Below, piece after piece: positions 23,340 to 35,666 of a stretch of 64,000 bases of DNA. Source of the stretch: Sphaerolaimus hirsutus (taxonomy: Eukaryota > Nematoda > Chromadorea > Monhysterida > Sphaerolaimidae); assembly GCA_964036195.1 (NCBI GenBank), contig CAXIWS010000562.1:1-64000 (forward strand), given 5' to 3'. A program made the position numbers and the translations under genes. A model generated the notes under the pieces. That model saw only the letters and a list, made by a program, of their open reading frames with translations, did no database searches and had not been told where the DNA came from. How positions within the stretch are numbered: position 1 is the stretch's first letter; each line of letters begins with the position of its first letter.

Positions 23340-26284
23340 TTGCAGCGCACTTCGATTTGCACGCATGTATGTATATTGTAGGAAATTTGACTTGTGCACA
23401 AGTCGCATGTGTCGTGCACCAGTTACTTTGACTTGCAGCAGAAGACATCGCGCAAAAAGCTGTCAAAAATATATCCATGCAGATAGGAGTGCACTGAGGC
23501 TTGTGCAGTGCACTGAGACGGGTGTACATTTGATACGGGTGAATTTTTGTGCATGCACTGACGTATGTAAATGAAGCAGTTATGTATCAATGTAAATACA
23601 AAATTCACATTGTTTTTTTTACATTTCAAATCACTTCGTTACATGTCATCTAAAACAATCTCATGTTATCTAAAGTATTTAAATATCTAGCTCATTCTAG
23701 CTATCGGAATAGCTTTAAGGATGTCATGTTACAAATTCTCAAAATCCATCGAAATTTTCATGTTAGTTATGTTCTGTTGAATACACTTTTGACACACATT
23801 TGATGAGTTTAAATTTCAATTCAAAAACAAACAAGGCCCACTGACTTTTCCACTTTTTATAAATTATTTATTATTCTATATTTATATTATAAAGTGATAC
23901 ATAACTATTCCATTCTACTTTCATGTACGCTTCCATTCAATTTCACTCCATATCAACTTTACACCCATTTCAGTGCACTGCGCATGTCGCAGTGCAGTCC
24001 TATTCGCACTGATGTATATTGTGAAAAATGTAACTTGTGCACAAGTCGCATGTGTCGTGCACCAGTTACTTTGACTTGCAGCAGAAGACATCGCGCAAAA
24101 AGCTGTCAAAAATATATCCATGCAGATAGGAGTGCACTGAGGCTTGTGCAGTGCACTGAGACGGGTGTACATTTGATACGGGTGAATTTTTGTGCATGCA
24201 CTGACGTATGTAAATGAAGCAGTTATGTATCAATGTAAATACAAAATTCACATTGTTTTTTTTACATTTCAAATCAATTCGTTACATGTCATCTAAAACA
24301 ATCTCATGTTATCTAAAGTATTTAAATATCTAGCTCATTCTAGCTATCGGAATAGCTTTAAGGATGTCATGTTACAAATTCTTAAAATCCATCGAAATTT
24401 TCATGTTAGTTATGTTCTGTTGAATACACTTTTGACACACATTTGATGAGTTTAAATTTCAATTCAAAAACAAACAAGGCCCACTGACTTTTCCACTTTT
24501 TATAAATTATTTATTATTCTATATTTATATTATAAAGTGATACATAACTATTCCATTCTACTTTCATGTACGCTTCCATTCAATTTCACTCCATATCAAC
24601 TTTACACCCATTTCAGTGCACTGCGCATGTCGCAGTGCAGTCCTATTCGCACTGATGTATATTGTGAAAAATGTAACTTGTGCACAAGTCGCATGTGTCG
24701 TGCACCAGTTACTTTGACTTGCAGCAGAAGACATCACGCAAAAAGCTGTCAAAAATATATCCATGCAGATAGGAGTGCACTGAGGCTTGTGCAGTGCACT
24801 GAGACGGGTGTACATTTGATACGGGTGAATTTTAGTGCATGCACTGACGTATGTAAATGAAGTAGTTATGTATCAATGTAAATACAAAATTCACATTGTT
24901 TTTTTTACATTTCAAATCAATTCGTTACATGTCATCTAAAACAATCTCATGTTATCTAAAGTATTTAAATATCTAGCTCATTCTAGCTATCGGAATAGCT
25001 TTAAGGATGTCATGTTACAAATTCTCAAAATCCATCGAAATTTTCATGTTAGTTATGTTCTGTTGAATACACTTTTGACACACATTTGATGAGTTTAAAT
25101 TTCAATTCAAAAACAAACAAGGCCCACTGACTTTTCCACTTTTTATAAATTATTTATTATTCTATATTTATATTATAAAGTGATACATAACTATTCCATT
25201 CTACTTTCATGTACGCTTCCATTCAATTTCACTCCATATCAACTTTACACCCATTTCAGTGCACTGCGCATGTCGCAGTGCAGTCCTATTCGCACTGATG
25301 TATATTGTGAAAAATGTAACTTGTGCACAAGTCGCATGTGTCGTGCACCAGTTACTTTGACTTGCAGCAGAAGACATCGCGCAAAAAGCTGTCAAAAATA
25401 TATCCATGCAGATAGGAGTGCACTGAGGCTTGTGCAGTGCACTGAGACGGGTGTACATTTGATACGGGTGAATTTTTGTGCATGCACTGACATATGTAAA
25501 TGAAGCAGTTATGTATCAATGTAAATACAAAATTCACATTGTTTTTTTTACATTTCAAATCAATTCGTTACATGTCATCTAAAACAATCTCATGTTATCT
25601 AAAGTATTTAAATATCTAGCTCATTCTAGCTATCGGAATAGCTTTAAGGATGTCATGTTACAAATTCTCAAAATCCATCGAAATTTTCATGTTAGTTATG
25701 TTCTGTTGAATACACTTTTGACACACATTTGATGAGTTTAAATTTCAATTCAAAAACAAACAAGGCCCACTGACTTTTCCACTTTTTATAAATTATTTAT
25801 TATTCTATATTTATATTTCAAAGTGATACATAACTATTCCATTCTACTTTCATGTACGCTTGCATTCAATTTCACTCCATATCAACTTTACACCCATTTC
25901 AGTGCACTGCGCATGTCACAGTGCAGTCCTATTTGCACGGATGTATATTGTGAAAAATGTGACTTGTGCACAAGTCGCATGTGTCGTGCACCAGTTACTT
26001 TGACTTGAAGCAGAAGACATCACACAAAAAGCTGTCAAAAATATATCCATGCAGATAGGAGTGCACTGAGGCTTGTGCAGTGCACTGAGACGGGTGTACA
26101 TTTGATACGGGTGAATTTTACTGCATGCACTGACGTATGTAAATGAAGCAGTTATGTATCAATGTAAATACAAAATTCACATTGTTTTTTTTACATTTCA
26201 AATCAATTCGTTACATGTCATCTAAAACAATCTCATGTTATCTAAAGTATTTAAATATCTAGCTCATTCTAGCTATCGGAATAG
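23340..26284 (+). repeat. 643-bp tandem repeat (satellite-like), about 4.5 units
   Basis: The same sequence starts at 23894, 24537, 25180 and 25823, an exact 643-base period. Each unit holds one inverted-repeat element (TTACACCCATTTCAGTGC to GTGCACTGAGACGGGTGTAC) plus about 400 bases of AT-rich DNA with TCTAGCTATCGGAATAGC. Units differ at only a few positions, for example GCGCAAAAAGC against ACGCAAAAAGC. The short frames in it are not genes. It lies just upstream of the transposase start codon at 23225. Confidence 0.88.
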
Positions 26285-29200
26285 TCATATGACTTGCGCA
26301 CAAGTCTTTTTAAATTGAAACTAACAAAAATATATCCATGCAGATAGGAGTGCACTGCGACATTACTGCAGATAATCAATAAACGTATCATTAAAATTAT
26401 AGCAAACCTGAAAATTCAGCTGCAGAGAGCACAGGGTCCTAGTAGGTCCTAGTAGCAAAGTAAGCCTAGTATGCAGAAAACAAAGTTTTGCACCGTGTTG
26501 TAAATGTATCGCCTGTCAATGAATGACCGTGCAAGTACTAACCCGTGCAGCAATGACCAGAAGTTGTAAATTGTAAGAAATTGTAAATCGCTCATGTCTT
26601 CTGAATTATTTCAACCCAGGTCAAAGCACAAATGTCATTCATTTTCATTCATTCATTTAATAAATACATAAATATGAACTATTTAAATACCTAGGTATGT
26701 ATTTATGCAGAGCTTAAATAATGAAATATTATATGCACTATATAGGCATTGCTTAAACAATGACACAATGGGTTTTGAATAATGACAAAATTTTGGTGAC
26801 AATTTGAACCATTGACTGTCGCTTTACACATGAAGCACTTTGGCTTATATATTGATGCACTTTGACTTACAAGTGACTGTGGTTAAATAAACTGGACTGA
26901 GTGAAATGTGGAGTCGACTTAGATACACGGGATTCGTGAATGCAAGCATAAATTATTTAAGTGCATTGATATGAATGCAAGTAGGTAAACAAAGTTGCTA
27001 TCAGTTATTTGCCAATGACGCAGCGATGTTGTTTTCACTGACTTTAACATTTATGCCTCCCCAATGATAAGAACATGTATTTGTTTTGAGCACAACAGCA
27101 CTGCACTTCAACAACTGCACTAAATACGCATTCAGTCTGATTCTATGTGCTAAAACATTTTATGAGCTTGGAGTCGTCTTTTTTTAGACAAATTTGAATA
27201 TTTTATACCTGTGACGCTTCGATTTTAATTATTGTCATTGAAATATTTACAACAAAGATAAATACATTTAATTAGATGACGTAAACTTGCACCCCACAGC
27301 TTTCGCGTATTTGTCTGCTTCAAGTCAAGGCGACTTGTGCACAACACATGCAACTTGTGCACTAGTTAAATTTTTATTAATTAGACACATGCCAAAAATT
27401 GTTATTACAGTGCTACCAAATTATTTTAAAGCGCTTAAAATGGACACCTACCTCAGTGCAATGCACAAGTCGGAGCGCACTTCTATTCGCATGGATGTAT
27501 TTTTGACATGTTTTTCCGATGTTTTTTGTGCTTCAAGTCCAAACGACTTTTGCACGTGTCATATTTCCTAAAATATGCATCCATGCAAATAGAAGTGTGC
27601 TGCAACATGCGCAGTGCACTGGGACAACTATATCGATCTAAACACACTTTTTCTCATCCTCGAATTGAAAACAACTTGTGCACGACACATGCGACTTGTG
27701 CACAAGTCAATTTTCCCACAATATACATCCGTGCAAATAGGACTGCACTGCGACATGCGCAGTGCACTGAGATGTGTGTAAAGTTGATATATGCACTCCT
27801 ATCTGCATGGATATATTTTTGACAGCTTTTTGCGTGATGTCTTGTGCTTCAAGTCAAAGTGACTAGTGCACGACACATGCGACTTGTGCACAAGTTGAAT
27901 TTCCTACAATATACATACATGCGTGCAAATCGAAGTGCGCTCAACATGAAAAAACGTGAAAATGAATAAAAAAGGGGAACAGTAATTAGGCTTTGTTTGC
28001 TTTTAAATTGAAATCTTTACACTTCATAGGTTGCAAAGCAGTTCTACTTGCACATATGTATATTATAGAAAAATTGACCCTTGCAAAAGTCTCATGTGTT
28101 GTGCACAAGTCATTTTGACTTGAAACGGAAAAAGACATTGCAAAATTGTGTTTTAATTGATACGTAAACATATAATTCTACTTACATTTAAGCATTGATT
28201 TAATTTCATACGTGTTTTCATGCATATTTGAAAAAATTGAGGATTATACTTACATTTAGATTCAAAAGCAAACAAAATATACACAAAAGTCTGTTTCAGG
28301 TCAAAATGACTTGTGCACAACACCTGTGACTTGCAGCTAAACATGAAGTTGTCATAAATCATTGCCTTTGGCGGCGCCTTTTGTGAAATCAATCAAAAGA
28401 ATTTCCTCGTCCCATCAATAACCAAACACGAGAAATATTTGCTGAAATAATAAAATACTTGGCAATTGAATGTCATTGACACATACTTAGGATTTTTTCT
28501 TGTGAGTATGGATTATGCAAATCGAGAAGTATTTGCATACGGCTCAACAGCGGGTCAGATAACCCCTTTATGCGCATCCGTTGAGCATAGGATTATCGAA
28601 TTTCTTTCATGTTACGCTAGAAGGGGTCAAACAATGCGACAATTATGCATTTCATTCTTTCCGACCGGTAAAACAGAAAGTATTTTGTTAGGATAGTGCA
28701 CAACAGTAAGCAAGTATTTGTGTATGCACACAATGAATTATTCCCCAGTCAAAATAAAGGAATCAGAGGTCAAAAATGCATCAGAGATGCATCCATGCAA
28801 ATGGCTGTGCACTGCTACATGCGCAGTGCACTGAGACAGGTATAAAATTTATTGCGCATGTCGCAGCGCACTCCCATTTGTATGGATACACTGTACAAAC
28901 AATATGACCTGTGCACAAAACTTGCGACTTGTGCACGAGTATAATGCACTTACATATACTTTGACATAAAATTTCGGCATGAGTGCACAGAAACATTGCA
29001 GTACATTGAGACAGTTACAAAATTTAATAAGAAGAGAAATTTTTTCAAAAGATAAGTATAAGTAAATATTTACACTGACATAAAGATTCGTATCACTGTA
29101 AATATAAAGTTTTGTCATGTGTGTAATTTGTCAACAACTAGACTAGTGCACAAGTCACGTGTGTCGTGCACAAGTCGCTTTGACTTGAAACAGAAGACTA

Positions 29201-29888
29201 TTATACCTATATTGAAATATTTAAATGGAATTTATTTTTTACCTCAGTTCAAAGATGGTGTATGAATAAATAAATGAATAAATCAATTATCATATATACA
29301 TAAATAAATTTATCATACATATCAGTACTTGAGTGTATGGCGTAATTAAATCTACTAATTTCATACAATTTCAATTATTATTTTTGGAATCAGGGAGTTC
29401 TTACACAATTTTTAATTTTATTTGTCAATATAAGTCATTTTCACCAACTACGCAAAATACACGTGTGTCGTGTGATACATACAGTACATGCAGCAGCAGA
29501 GTTTCGAACAATTGATTGTTTTGATATAGAAGTACCTTATGTTGGAAATTTGACTTGTGCACAAGTAACATGTTTTGTGCACAAGTCAATTTGACTTGAA
29601 GCAGAAGACATCAATTTTCATTTAAATCAATCAATTTAAATCAATTTGTCTGCACGACACGTGAAACTTGTGCACTAGTCATATATTCTATAATATACAT
29701 CACAGTTATTAGATAAATATAAGATATGTAAAAAAAAGTTTTGGTATGTGTGTCATTTGTCAACAATATAACTTGTGCACAAGTCACGTGTGTCGTGCAC
29801 TAGTCAGTTTTACTTGAAGCAGAAGACATCAATTTTCATTTATATCAAACAATTTAAATCACGACACGACACCTTTGACAAAGCGCAT
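26285..29888. repeat. Repeat-rich intergenic DNA, partly paralogous to 43.4-45.4 kb
   Basis: No gene seen. 26285-26450 matches the flanks of the gypsy element (32660-32735 joined to 43403-43505) and keeps the unoccupied target ATGC at 26338-26341. 27000-27650 matches 44720-45420. 28723-29157 matches 43770-44200. The rest is AT-rich with scattered GACTTGTGCACAAGTC-family elements, for example near 27680-27950 and 29560-29830. Confidence 0.65.
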
Positions 29889-31552
29889 TCAAGTTCGTCG
29901 GCGCTGTGCCATGAGCCGGTCGAGCTGCTCGCTGGTGGGCACTAACTGCTCGACGACGATCGTCGTATTCTGCGAAAAAAATATTTGTAACAGTATGTTT
30001 GATGTATACCGTATACGTGAATATGTACACCGCAATACGTGCAGCAAGCTGATACATGACATGACTTCTTGAAAATCTCACCCACCAAACCGATTTTTTT
30101 AAAAATTGTAAATGAGTACTGGGCACTGGCCCAGCCCCGCAAAGGTAAAAAAATAGGAAACACTTGCACATACCATATCGCGCACAGCATCCGGCGCCGT
30201 TGGCAACGTTGCCGGCGGTGGCGCCGCGTGTTTCTCTGCCTGTAAGCACTTAAAAATTTAAACACTTTTTCGCAGAAGGTTTGCCATCGTTAGGTGCTAG
30301 CAGTAGTATAATGGTATAATAGCAAGTAGTATATAGTATTATATGGTAGTATATAGTACATTGTACATTGTAAATATATAGCTTATATATATAGTATCTA
30401 GTATATAGAGGGGGGTAGAATGAGGGGGGTCTTTTTTTCCCCAGAATATTTTACCTGGGGGGTAGATTGAGGGGGGGGGGGGTTGAATGAGGGGGGTTGA
30501 ATGAGGGGGGGTTCATCGAGGAAAGTCGGTAGCATCTTTTTTCTTCAATTCTTCATTCTCGTGCTATGCATGCTCGTTAAAATAACATTAGTATGGAATC
30601 AGTGTAAATGAATAAAACATTATTCATTATTTATTTTTGATAGAACAAGTTATGAAGTAACATAGCACTTTATAAACGCACCTGACAAAATACTACCTCA
30701 TTGACATATTGCACCGGGTGTTCTTTCAAAATGTGGGCAAACATTTTCAAATCGTCTTGGGGTTTTTTGTTGTCCAATATTTGCAAATCACTTTCATTAT
30801 CATCATTGAGATTCGAATCTGAGTCCCCAGTTGTATACTTGCAAAGTGGACACTTGTGGTTGAATTTTTTTGGATCAGTCAAAGTCTGTTGATACATTTG
30901 TTTGCTGCACACTGAAATGTTGTTGAAGGAGTTTTCATAAACACAAATGCAAAAATAATAGAACAAATAATTATTGTGAGAAAGAGTATACACTACATAC
31001 ATACTTTAAAAACACACAAAGTTGTCAAATGCAAAATGATGGGTAAACTCTAAATTCACTTTTTTACTTTGACATCACATAAAATATTTAAACAACTTTG
31101 ACATGATTGCTAAGAAACTGGCATTTAGAGTACCTATGTATTAATTATGTATTATTCTATATTTATATTTTAAAGTGATACATAACTATTTCATTATACT
31201 TTCATATACGCTTGCATTCAATTTCACTTTATATCAACTTTACACATGTCTCAGTGCACTGCACAAGTCGCAGTGCAGTCCTATTTGCACGGATGTATAT
31301 TGTGAGAAATTTGACTTGTGCACAAGTTGCATGTGTCGTGCACCAGTTACTTTGACTTGAAAAATATAAAAATATATGCACGCATATAGGACAGCTCTTC
31401 GACTTGCAATACAATAAATGCATACAAACGAGGGTGCAGAGTTACTTGTGCAATGTACTAAACTGACCACAAAAGGCCCAACCTGATTAGGTATCTCGTC
31501 TACAGCGCGATGAAGCTCCCCCTTTTTTGGTGCAAACGAATTTCCGTATGTG
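29889..31552 (-). CDS. 3' part of a zinc-finger-like gene (four exons visible)
   Basis: Candidate exons: 31552-31468, 30911-30682, 30239-30174 and 29969-29889, the last with stop TGA. The last three join in phase 0 with donors GTGCGT and GTATGT and acceptors ACAG and GCAG. Exon 30911-30682 has HKCPLCKYTT and, about 30 residues on, MFAHILKEHPVQY, a C-x2-C ... H-x4-H pair like a C2H2 finger with an unusually long acidic insert. The end reads VVEQLVPTSEQLDRLMAQRR. The join from 31552-31468 to the finger exon does not keep phase with the acceptor I chose, so an exon or splice site is missing there; the 5' end is unknown. No specific family recognised. Confidence 0.5.
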
Positions 31553-31654
31553 CTGTTAAGTAAATAAAACAGTTATTTGCCAGTGAAATCGAATGTACGT
31601 AGCAGATAAGAAATCGCAAAAATGTTTAACAAAGCATTCAACAAACTTATTTAT

Positions 31655-31890
31655 TTGTGTCCATATCACTTTACACACGTCTCAGTGCACTGCACAAGTC
31701 GCAGTGCAGTCCTATTTGCACGGATGTATATTGTGGGAAATTTGACTTGTGCACAAGTCGCATGTGTCGTGCACCAGTTACTTTGACTTGAAGCACAAGA
31801 CATCACGCAAAAATTTGTCGAAAATATATCCATGCAGATAGGAGTGCACTGAGGCTTGTGCAGTGCACTGAGACGGGTGTACATTTGATA
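31655..31890. mobile_element. Representative GACTTGTGCACAAGTC-family MITE (about 235 bp)
   Basis: The left side TTACACACGTCTCAGTGCAC continues CTGCACAAGTCGCAGTGCAG; the complement of the right side reads ACACCCGTCTCAGTGCACTG, giving inverted ends of about 55-60 bases. The centre holds the perfect palindrome GACTTGTGCACAAGTC and a second dyad GTGTCGTGCACCAGTT. No coding capacity. Dozens of full and partial copies in both orientations are spread over the window, mostly in introns and intergenic DNA. Confidence 0.7.
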
Positions 31891-32735
31891 CGGGTGAATT
31901 TCAGTGCATGCACTGACGTATGTAAATGAAGCAGTTATGTATCAATGTAAATACAAAATTCACATTGTTTTTTTTTACATTTCAAATCAATTCGTTACAT
32001 GTCATCTAAAACAATCTCATGTTATCTAAAGTATTTAAATATCTAGCTCATTCTAGCTATCGGAATAGCTTTAAGGATGTCATGTTTCAAATTCTCAAAA
32101 TCCATCGAAATTTTCATGTTAGTTATGTTCTGTTGAATACACTTTTGACACACGTTCAATGAGTTTAAATTTTGTGCTTTCATGCATGTTTGAAAAAAAT
32201 TGAGGATTACACTTACATTTAGATTCAAAAGCAAACAAAATATACACCAATGTCTGTTTCAAGTCAAAATAACTTGTGCACAACACCTGTGACTTGTGCA
32301 CTATTCGTATTTCCTATAGTATAAATAGATCCGTGCAAGTAAAAGTGCGCTGCAAAATGCGCAGTGCACTGGGAGAGGTGTAAATTTGATACGTTGTAGA
32401 ACGAAAACTTAAAATTATATTTTGTAATGATAATCATGTTATAAAATAATTTGTTGCGACATTTGTTGTACTAAAGCAACACGCGTTGTATAAAAGCGAC
32501 ATCCGTTGTAAAAAAACATCTTTTGTCCTAATGAGCACCTTTGTTGTATAAAAACTACTGTTGTACTAATGCACTTTTGTCCTAATGATGCACACTCCTT
32601 TGTCAGTGCACTGCACAAGTCGCAGCGCAGTCCTGCGTGCATGAATGTGCACCATACACAATGTGACTAGTGCACCAGTCATATGACTTGCACACAAGTT
32701 TTTTTAAATTGAAACTAACAAAAATATATCCATGC

Positions 32736-33225
32736 TGTTGTGACACAGACTCCTAAAGTGCAAGAACGCCCGGAAGCAACCGGGGTATTACGAGTGGAAT
32801 TGGCAGCGTGCCAAGAATACCGTAGAACAGAGGCAAAGCGATGCCTAACTCAAGCGGCGCGTGTCCAGCGGGACACGGAGTCAAAGCCGAGCAACTCACC
32901 CATAGGCGTAAGCGCGCGCGTGATGACAGCGACCGCCGGCGAAGCCAAAATCAAAGCCAAAAAGCCAAGAAGCCAAAAAGCCAAAGAACAAGCCGAAAAA
33001 CGCTCAGACGCGACTTTTGTTTATTTTACCAAAACTTCCAAGTGAAAGCCCGCCGGCTTTCACGCGCCCTTTTATGCACGCAGCGCTGCAGCTTCAGTGG
33101 GCGGAGCCTGCAGCTCCAAAGCTTATCCGTGATTAGCTAAGTGGTCGCCTAATCTCCGTATCGGACCACTTATTTAAATTCGCGCGTAAAGCCCTGATAA
33201 TCGAGGCGACGTTTGGGTCGCCTCA
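32736..33225 (-). repeat. 3' LTR of the gypsy element
   Basis: Same length as the 5' LTR, with one substitution noticed (G at 32931). The left flank ATATATCCATGC is the target DNA. Small plus-strand frames in both LTRs are shared by both copies and are not genes. Confidence 0.92.
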
Positions 33226-33238
33226 TTTCTCCCCCCGC
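33226..33238 (-). other. Polypurine tract of the gypsy element
   Basis: GCGGGGGGAGAAA on the minus strand ends exactly at the 3' LTR start TGAGGCG. This is the expected plus-strand DNA primer site, and it confirms element orientation. Confidence 0.85.
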
Positions 33239-33388
33239 AAAAAAACGAGGGGTAGAATTCTCAACCCACCGAAGCTACACCGCCACACACATGGCCGGGA
33301 CGTGAACACCGGGGCGCACGATACCGCGCCAATCATACATAAAACGTGTACGGAATGTCCTCAACAGAGGGAAAAAATACCTGCAACA

Positions 33389-34275
33389 CAATACCGCACA
33401 GGGAAAACCACCTCGCTGCCAACGCGCTGCCAGCTAGGAGACAACAAGCTGACAAGCATTTGTTTACACTTGGCAGCGAGTTGGCAGCGTGTGTCAGCGA
33501 GCTGGCAGCCAGTTGGCAGCGTGTGTCAGCGAGCTGGCAGCTAGCTGTAAAAGCCTGCAGTGTAGTTGGCAGCGAGCTGGCAGCGAATAGAATGCTGCAG
33601 TACATTTAGGAATGCACAAAAATCATTTTTAGCCATGCACAATTCATTTTGACCCATAGAATGTGGTTATGTAAAGACACAACACATTTGTGTGCTCATA
33701 TTTAACAGCACTCATATTGTTCATATAAACAAATGCTCATATTTAACAAAATAACATCACAAAAAGTGCTTCTAAATGCAATCATCTAGATGTACTTTCC
33801 CTTTGCAATACTTTCCCAGCATCTTGCACTTCTCTTTGTTGGCTGTGATCACTTTGCACTTATGTGCAATTGCATGAAGCAAATCGCTGGCAGTTCTGAC
33901 AGGCTGATCAAACAATGCATCCCACTTTTTCTTCACTGAATAGGATTAATTGTATTTTTGATTTATCACATTGATAATCACCCATTATAATGTTTGTGCA
34001 TTGCATTTACAGCATAATTTTCGTTTTCTGCAACGCTCAACATTTCATTTCATACATAGGTACAATGTTTGGGTCAAATGAAACTAAACATTTTAACCCT
34101 TACCCGTAAAATTGTCAGCGAGCTGGCAGCCAGCTAAGTCATGTGGAAGGTAATTTGTCAGCGAGCTGGCAGCTAAGTGCATAAAAGTTGTCAGCGAGCT
34201 GCACCTAATTTTTGCTGTTTGGCAAGCAAGCTGGCAGCGAGTTGGCAGCGAGGTGGTTTTCCCTGTGCCGGTAGG
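33389..34275. mobile_element. Inverted-repeat element nested in the gypsy 3' untranslated region
   Basis: GCACAGGGAAAACCACCTCG at 33397 is mirrored by CGAGGTGGTTTTCCCTGTG ending about 34268, and the arms extend into repeated AGCGAGCTGGCAGC words (33470-33590 and 34115-34250). Between them is AT-rich DNA unlike the gypsy sequence. CACAGGG ends suggest a hAT-like MITE, but the flanks (CAATACCG and CCGGTAGG) show no clear target duplication. Confidence 0.5.
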
Positions 34276-34299
34276 GTTAAAACGGGATAAGTGAGACAA

Positions 34300-34700
34300 A
34301 AAAAAACAACTTTAAAACGCAAATACTCCGGGACCTGACCCCCGGTTCGCTACCTGTACATCACTTTAAAGGCGAGTGTGAAAACGGGGCGGAAAAAGGC
34401 ACATGGGGATCAAAACTCCCCACCCCCAGGTGCAACAACCTAGCGAGCTAATTAATCTTACTATTACTGCTCCACAGAGCTAAAACTAAAACAACACACA
34501 CGTGCAAAACGGCAAAAACTGTACAGACAGTGCAAAAATAGCAAACCAAAAAAATGCCCCAAGACTTAATTTCTTTACAAAAACACACAGGGTGGGGTAA
34601 CACGGATGCCCGGGCACAGGCCCTTACTCAACGCGGGCCCCCTTCTAAAACTTTCACCACAAGAACCTTGAAAATCCAAAAAAAAAAAATCACCACCTTT
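34300..34700 (-). other. Gypsy 3' untranslated DNA
   Basis: GC-moderate DNA between the terminal exon and the nested element, with no open frame I can support. The short plus-strand frame starting near 34554 has no motif and opposes the element. Confidence 0.5.
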
Positions 34701-34702
34701 CT

Positions 34703-34798
34703 TTACACTTTTACCAAAAACCTTCGCGGTGTGGCCCGATCTACTCCGCCGGCAGGTACGCGTCGCTCGGCTCGTCGTAAGTTGCCGTCGTCCGCCAT
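34703..34798 (-). CDS. Gypsy post-pol terminal exon F
   Basis: Acceptor CACTCAG then 31 codons, MADDGNLRRAERRVPAGG to FLVKV, and stop TAA at 34705-34703. The phase-0 join to exon E completes a polyprotein of about 2,450 residues if pol and all five exons are used. The exon could also be read from its own Met. Confidence 0.55.
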   Translation of the reverse strand: MADDGNLRRAERRVPAGGVDRATPRRFLVKV

Positions 34799-34889
34799 CT
34801 GAGTGGATGTCTACTCAGTCGCTTTTCAGTGGGCACCCTAACGTGCCAGGTCAATGATCCTTCAACGCCACCACCGCCAGGTCACTTAC

Positions 34890-35120
34890 CACCAGGGCCG
34901 CGGCGACTTCTTCCATGGCGCCCATGTCGTGCGCGGGCGTGAACGGGCTGGGCGGCGCGTCGGCGTTGCCCGGCGGCGTTTGGGGCGTCCAGTCGGAATC
35001 GGACAGGCCTGTGTGCGGCGTGCCCGGCTGCGGCTCCATACTGACACTGGCCGACGCCGTGTTCGGCTCCACCATGGCCACGGGGCGCACCGGCACAACG
35101 GCGACGAGCGCGGCATTTGC
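34890..35120 (-). CDS. Gypsy post-pol exon E
   Basis: 77 codons in phase 0, acceptor GACGCAG and a consensus donor GTAAGT (34889-34884). The protein is Pro/Ser/Thr-rich and acidic (TGLSDSDWTPQTPPGNADAP). The acceptor is the least certain, because its upstream pyrimidine tract is poor. Confidence 0.65.
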
Positions 35121-35335
35121 CTGCGTCACCACTCAAAGTCATGTTACTGCTACTTGGTCCTGAATCTTTCCTCAAAACATTTCGATTATCTCATCAACCT
35201 TCTCAAATACTAAAACGTCTTCCAGAACCCCAACTTTTCCAAAACACTTCAAAACTATTTTTTTCAAAACTACTTTTAAAAAAAAACTTTTCCGTTCCAC
35301 CTTGTTTATCCCTTCTCCCTCCAAAAAAAACTAAC

Positions 35336-35584
35336 GCCGGGTGTCTTTTCCCAGTACTGTTCAATGCCCGCCTTGGGTGTGCCGACGGGGACGGTGTTGG
35401 CGCCGGTGCCGAAGTCGAGCTTGCGGCGCACGTGGTCTACCGGCCGGGGCAGAGCGACTTGGTCAGCGGGCTGAGCGGGCGGCACGACCACGACTGATCG
35501 GATGGTAGGGGCCGGCGCGGCCGGGGGCCACGCGCGCGGCGCGTGCGAACTGACGGCCGCGTGCCGCACCGTGCCCATGGCGAG
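35336..35584 (-). CDS. Gypsy post-pol exon D, proline-rich
   Basis: 83 codons in phase 0 from acceptor TTTTCAG to donor GTTAGT (35335-35330). The sequence is Pro/Ala/Val-rich (RAWPPAAPAPTIRSVVVVPP) and ends EQYWEKTPG. No known domain. Confidence 0.7.
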
Positions 35585-35666
35585 CTGAAAAGCGCACACA
35601 GGCATGGTTGTTGTCGATGCAAAACCCTATGTTACTGTTCACCTCCCTACCCGACGTATTACTCAC

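Noticed and set aside
23340..26284. CRISPR-like array
   Set aside because: Units are 643 bp with no short repeat-spacer pattern, and the DNA is eukaryotic; it is a satellite.
28466..28696. 76-codon plus-strand ORF
   Set aside because: No motif, no flanking splice logic, in repeat-rich intergenic DNA.
32740..33140. Plus-strand frames of about 100 codons in the gypsy LTRs
   Set aside because: Present in both LTRs, antisense to the element, no domain.
33389..34275. Target duplication for the nested inverted-repeat element
   Set aside because: Flanking 8-mers differ; only the inverted arms are supported.
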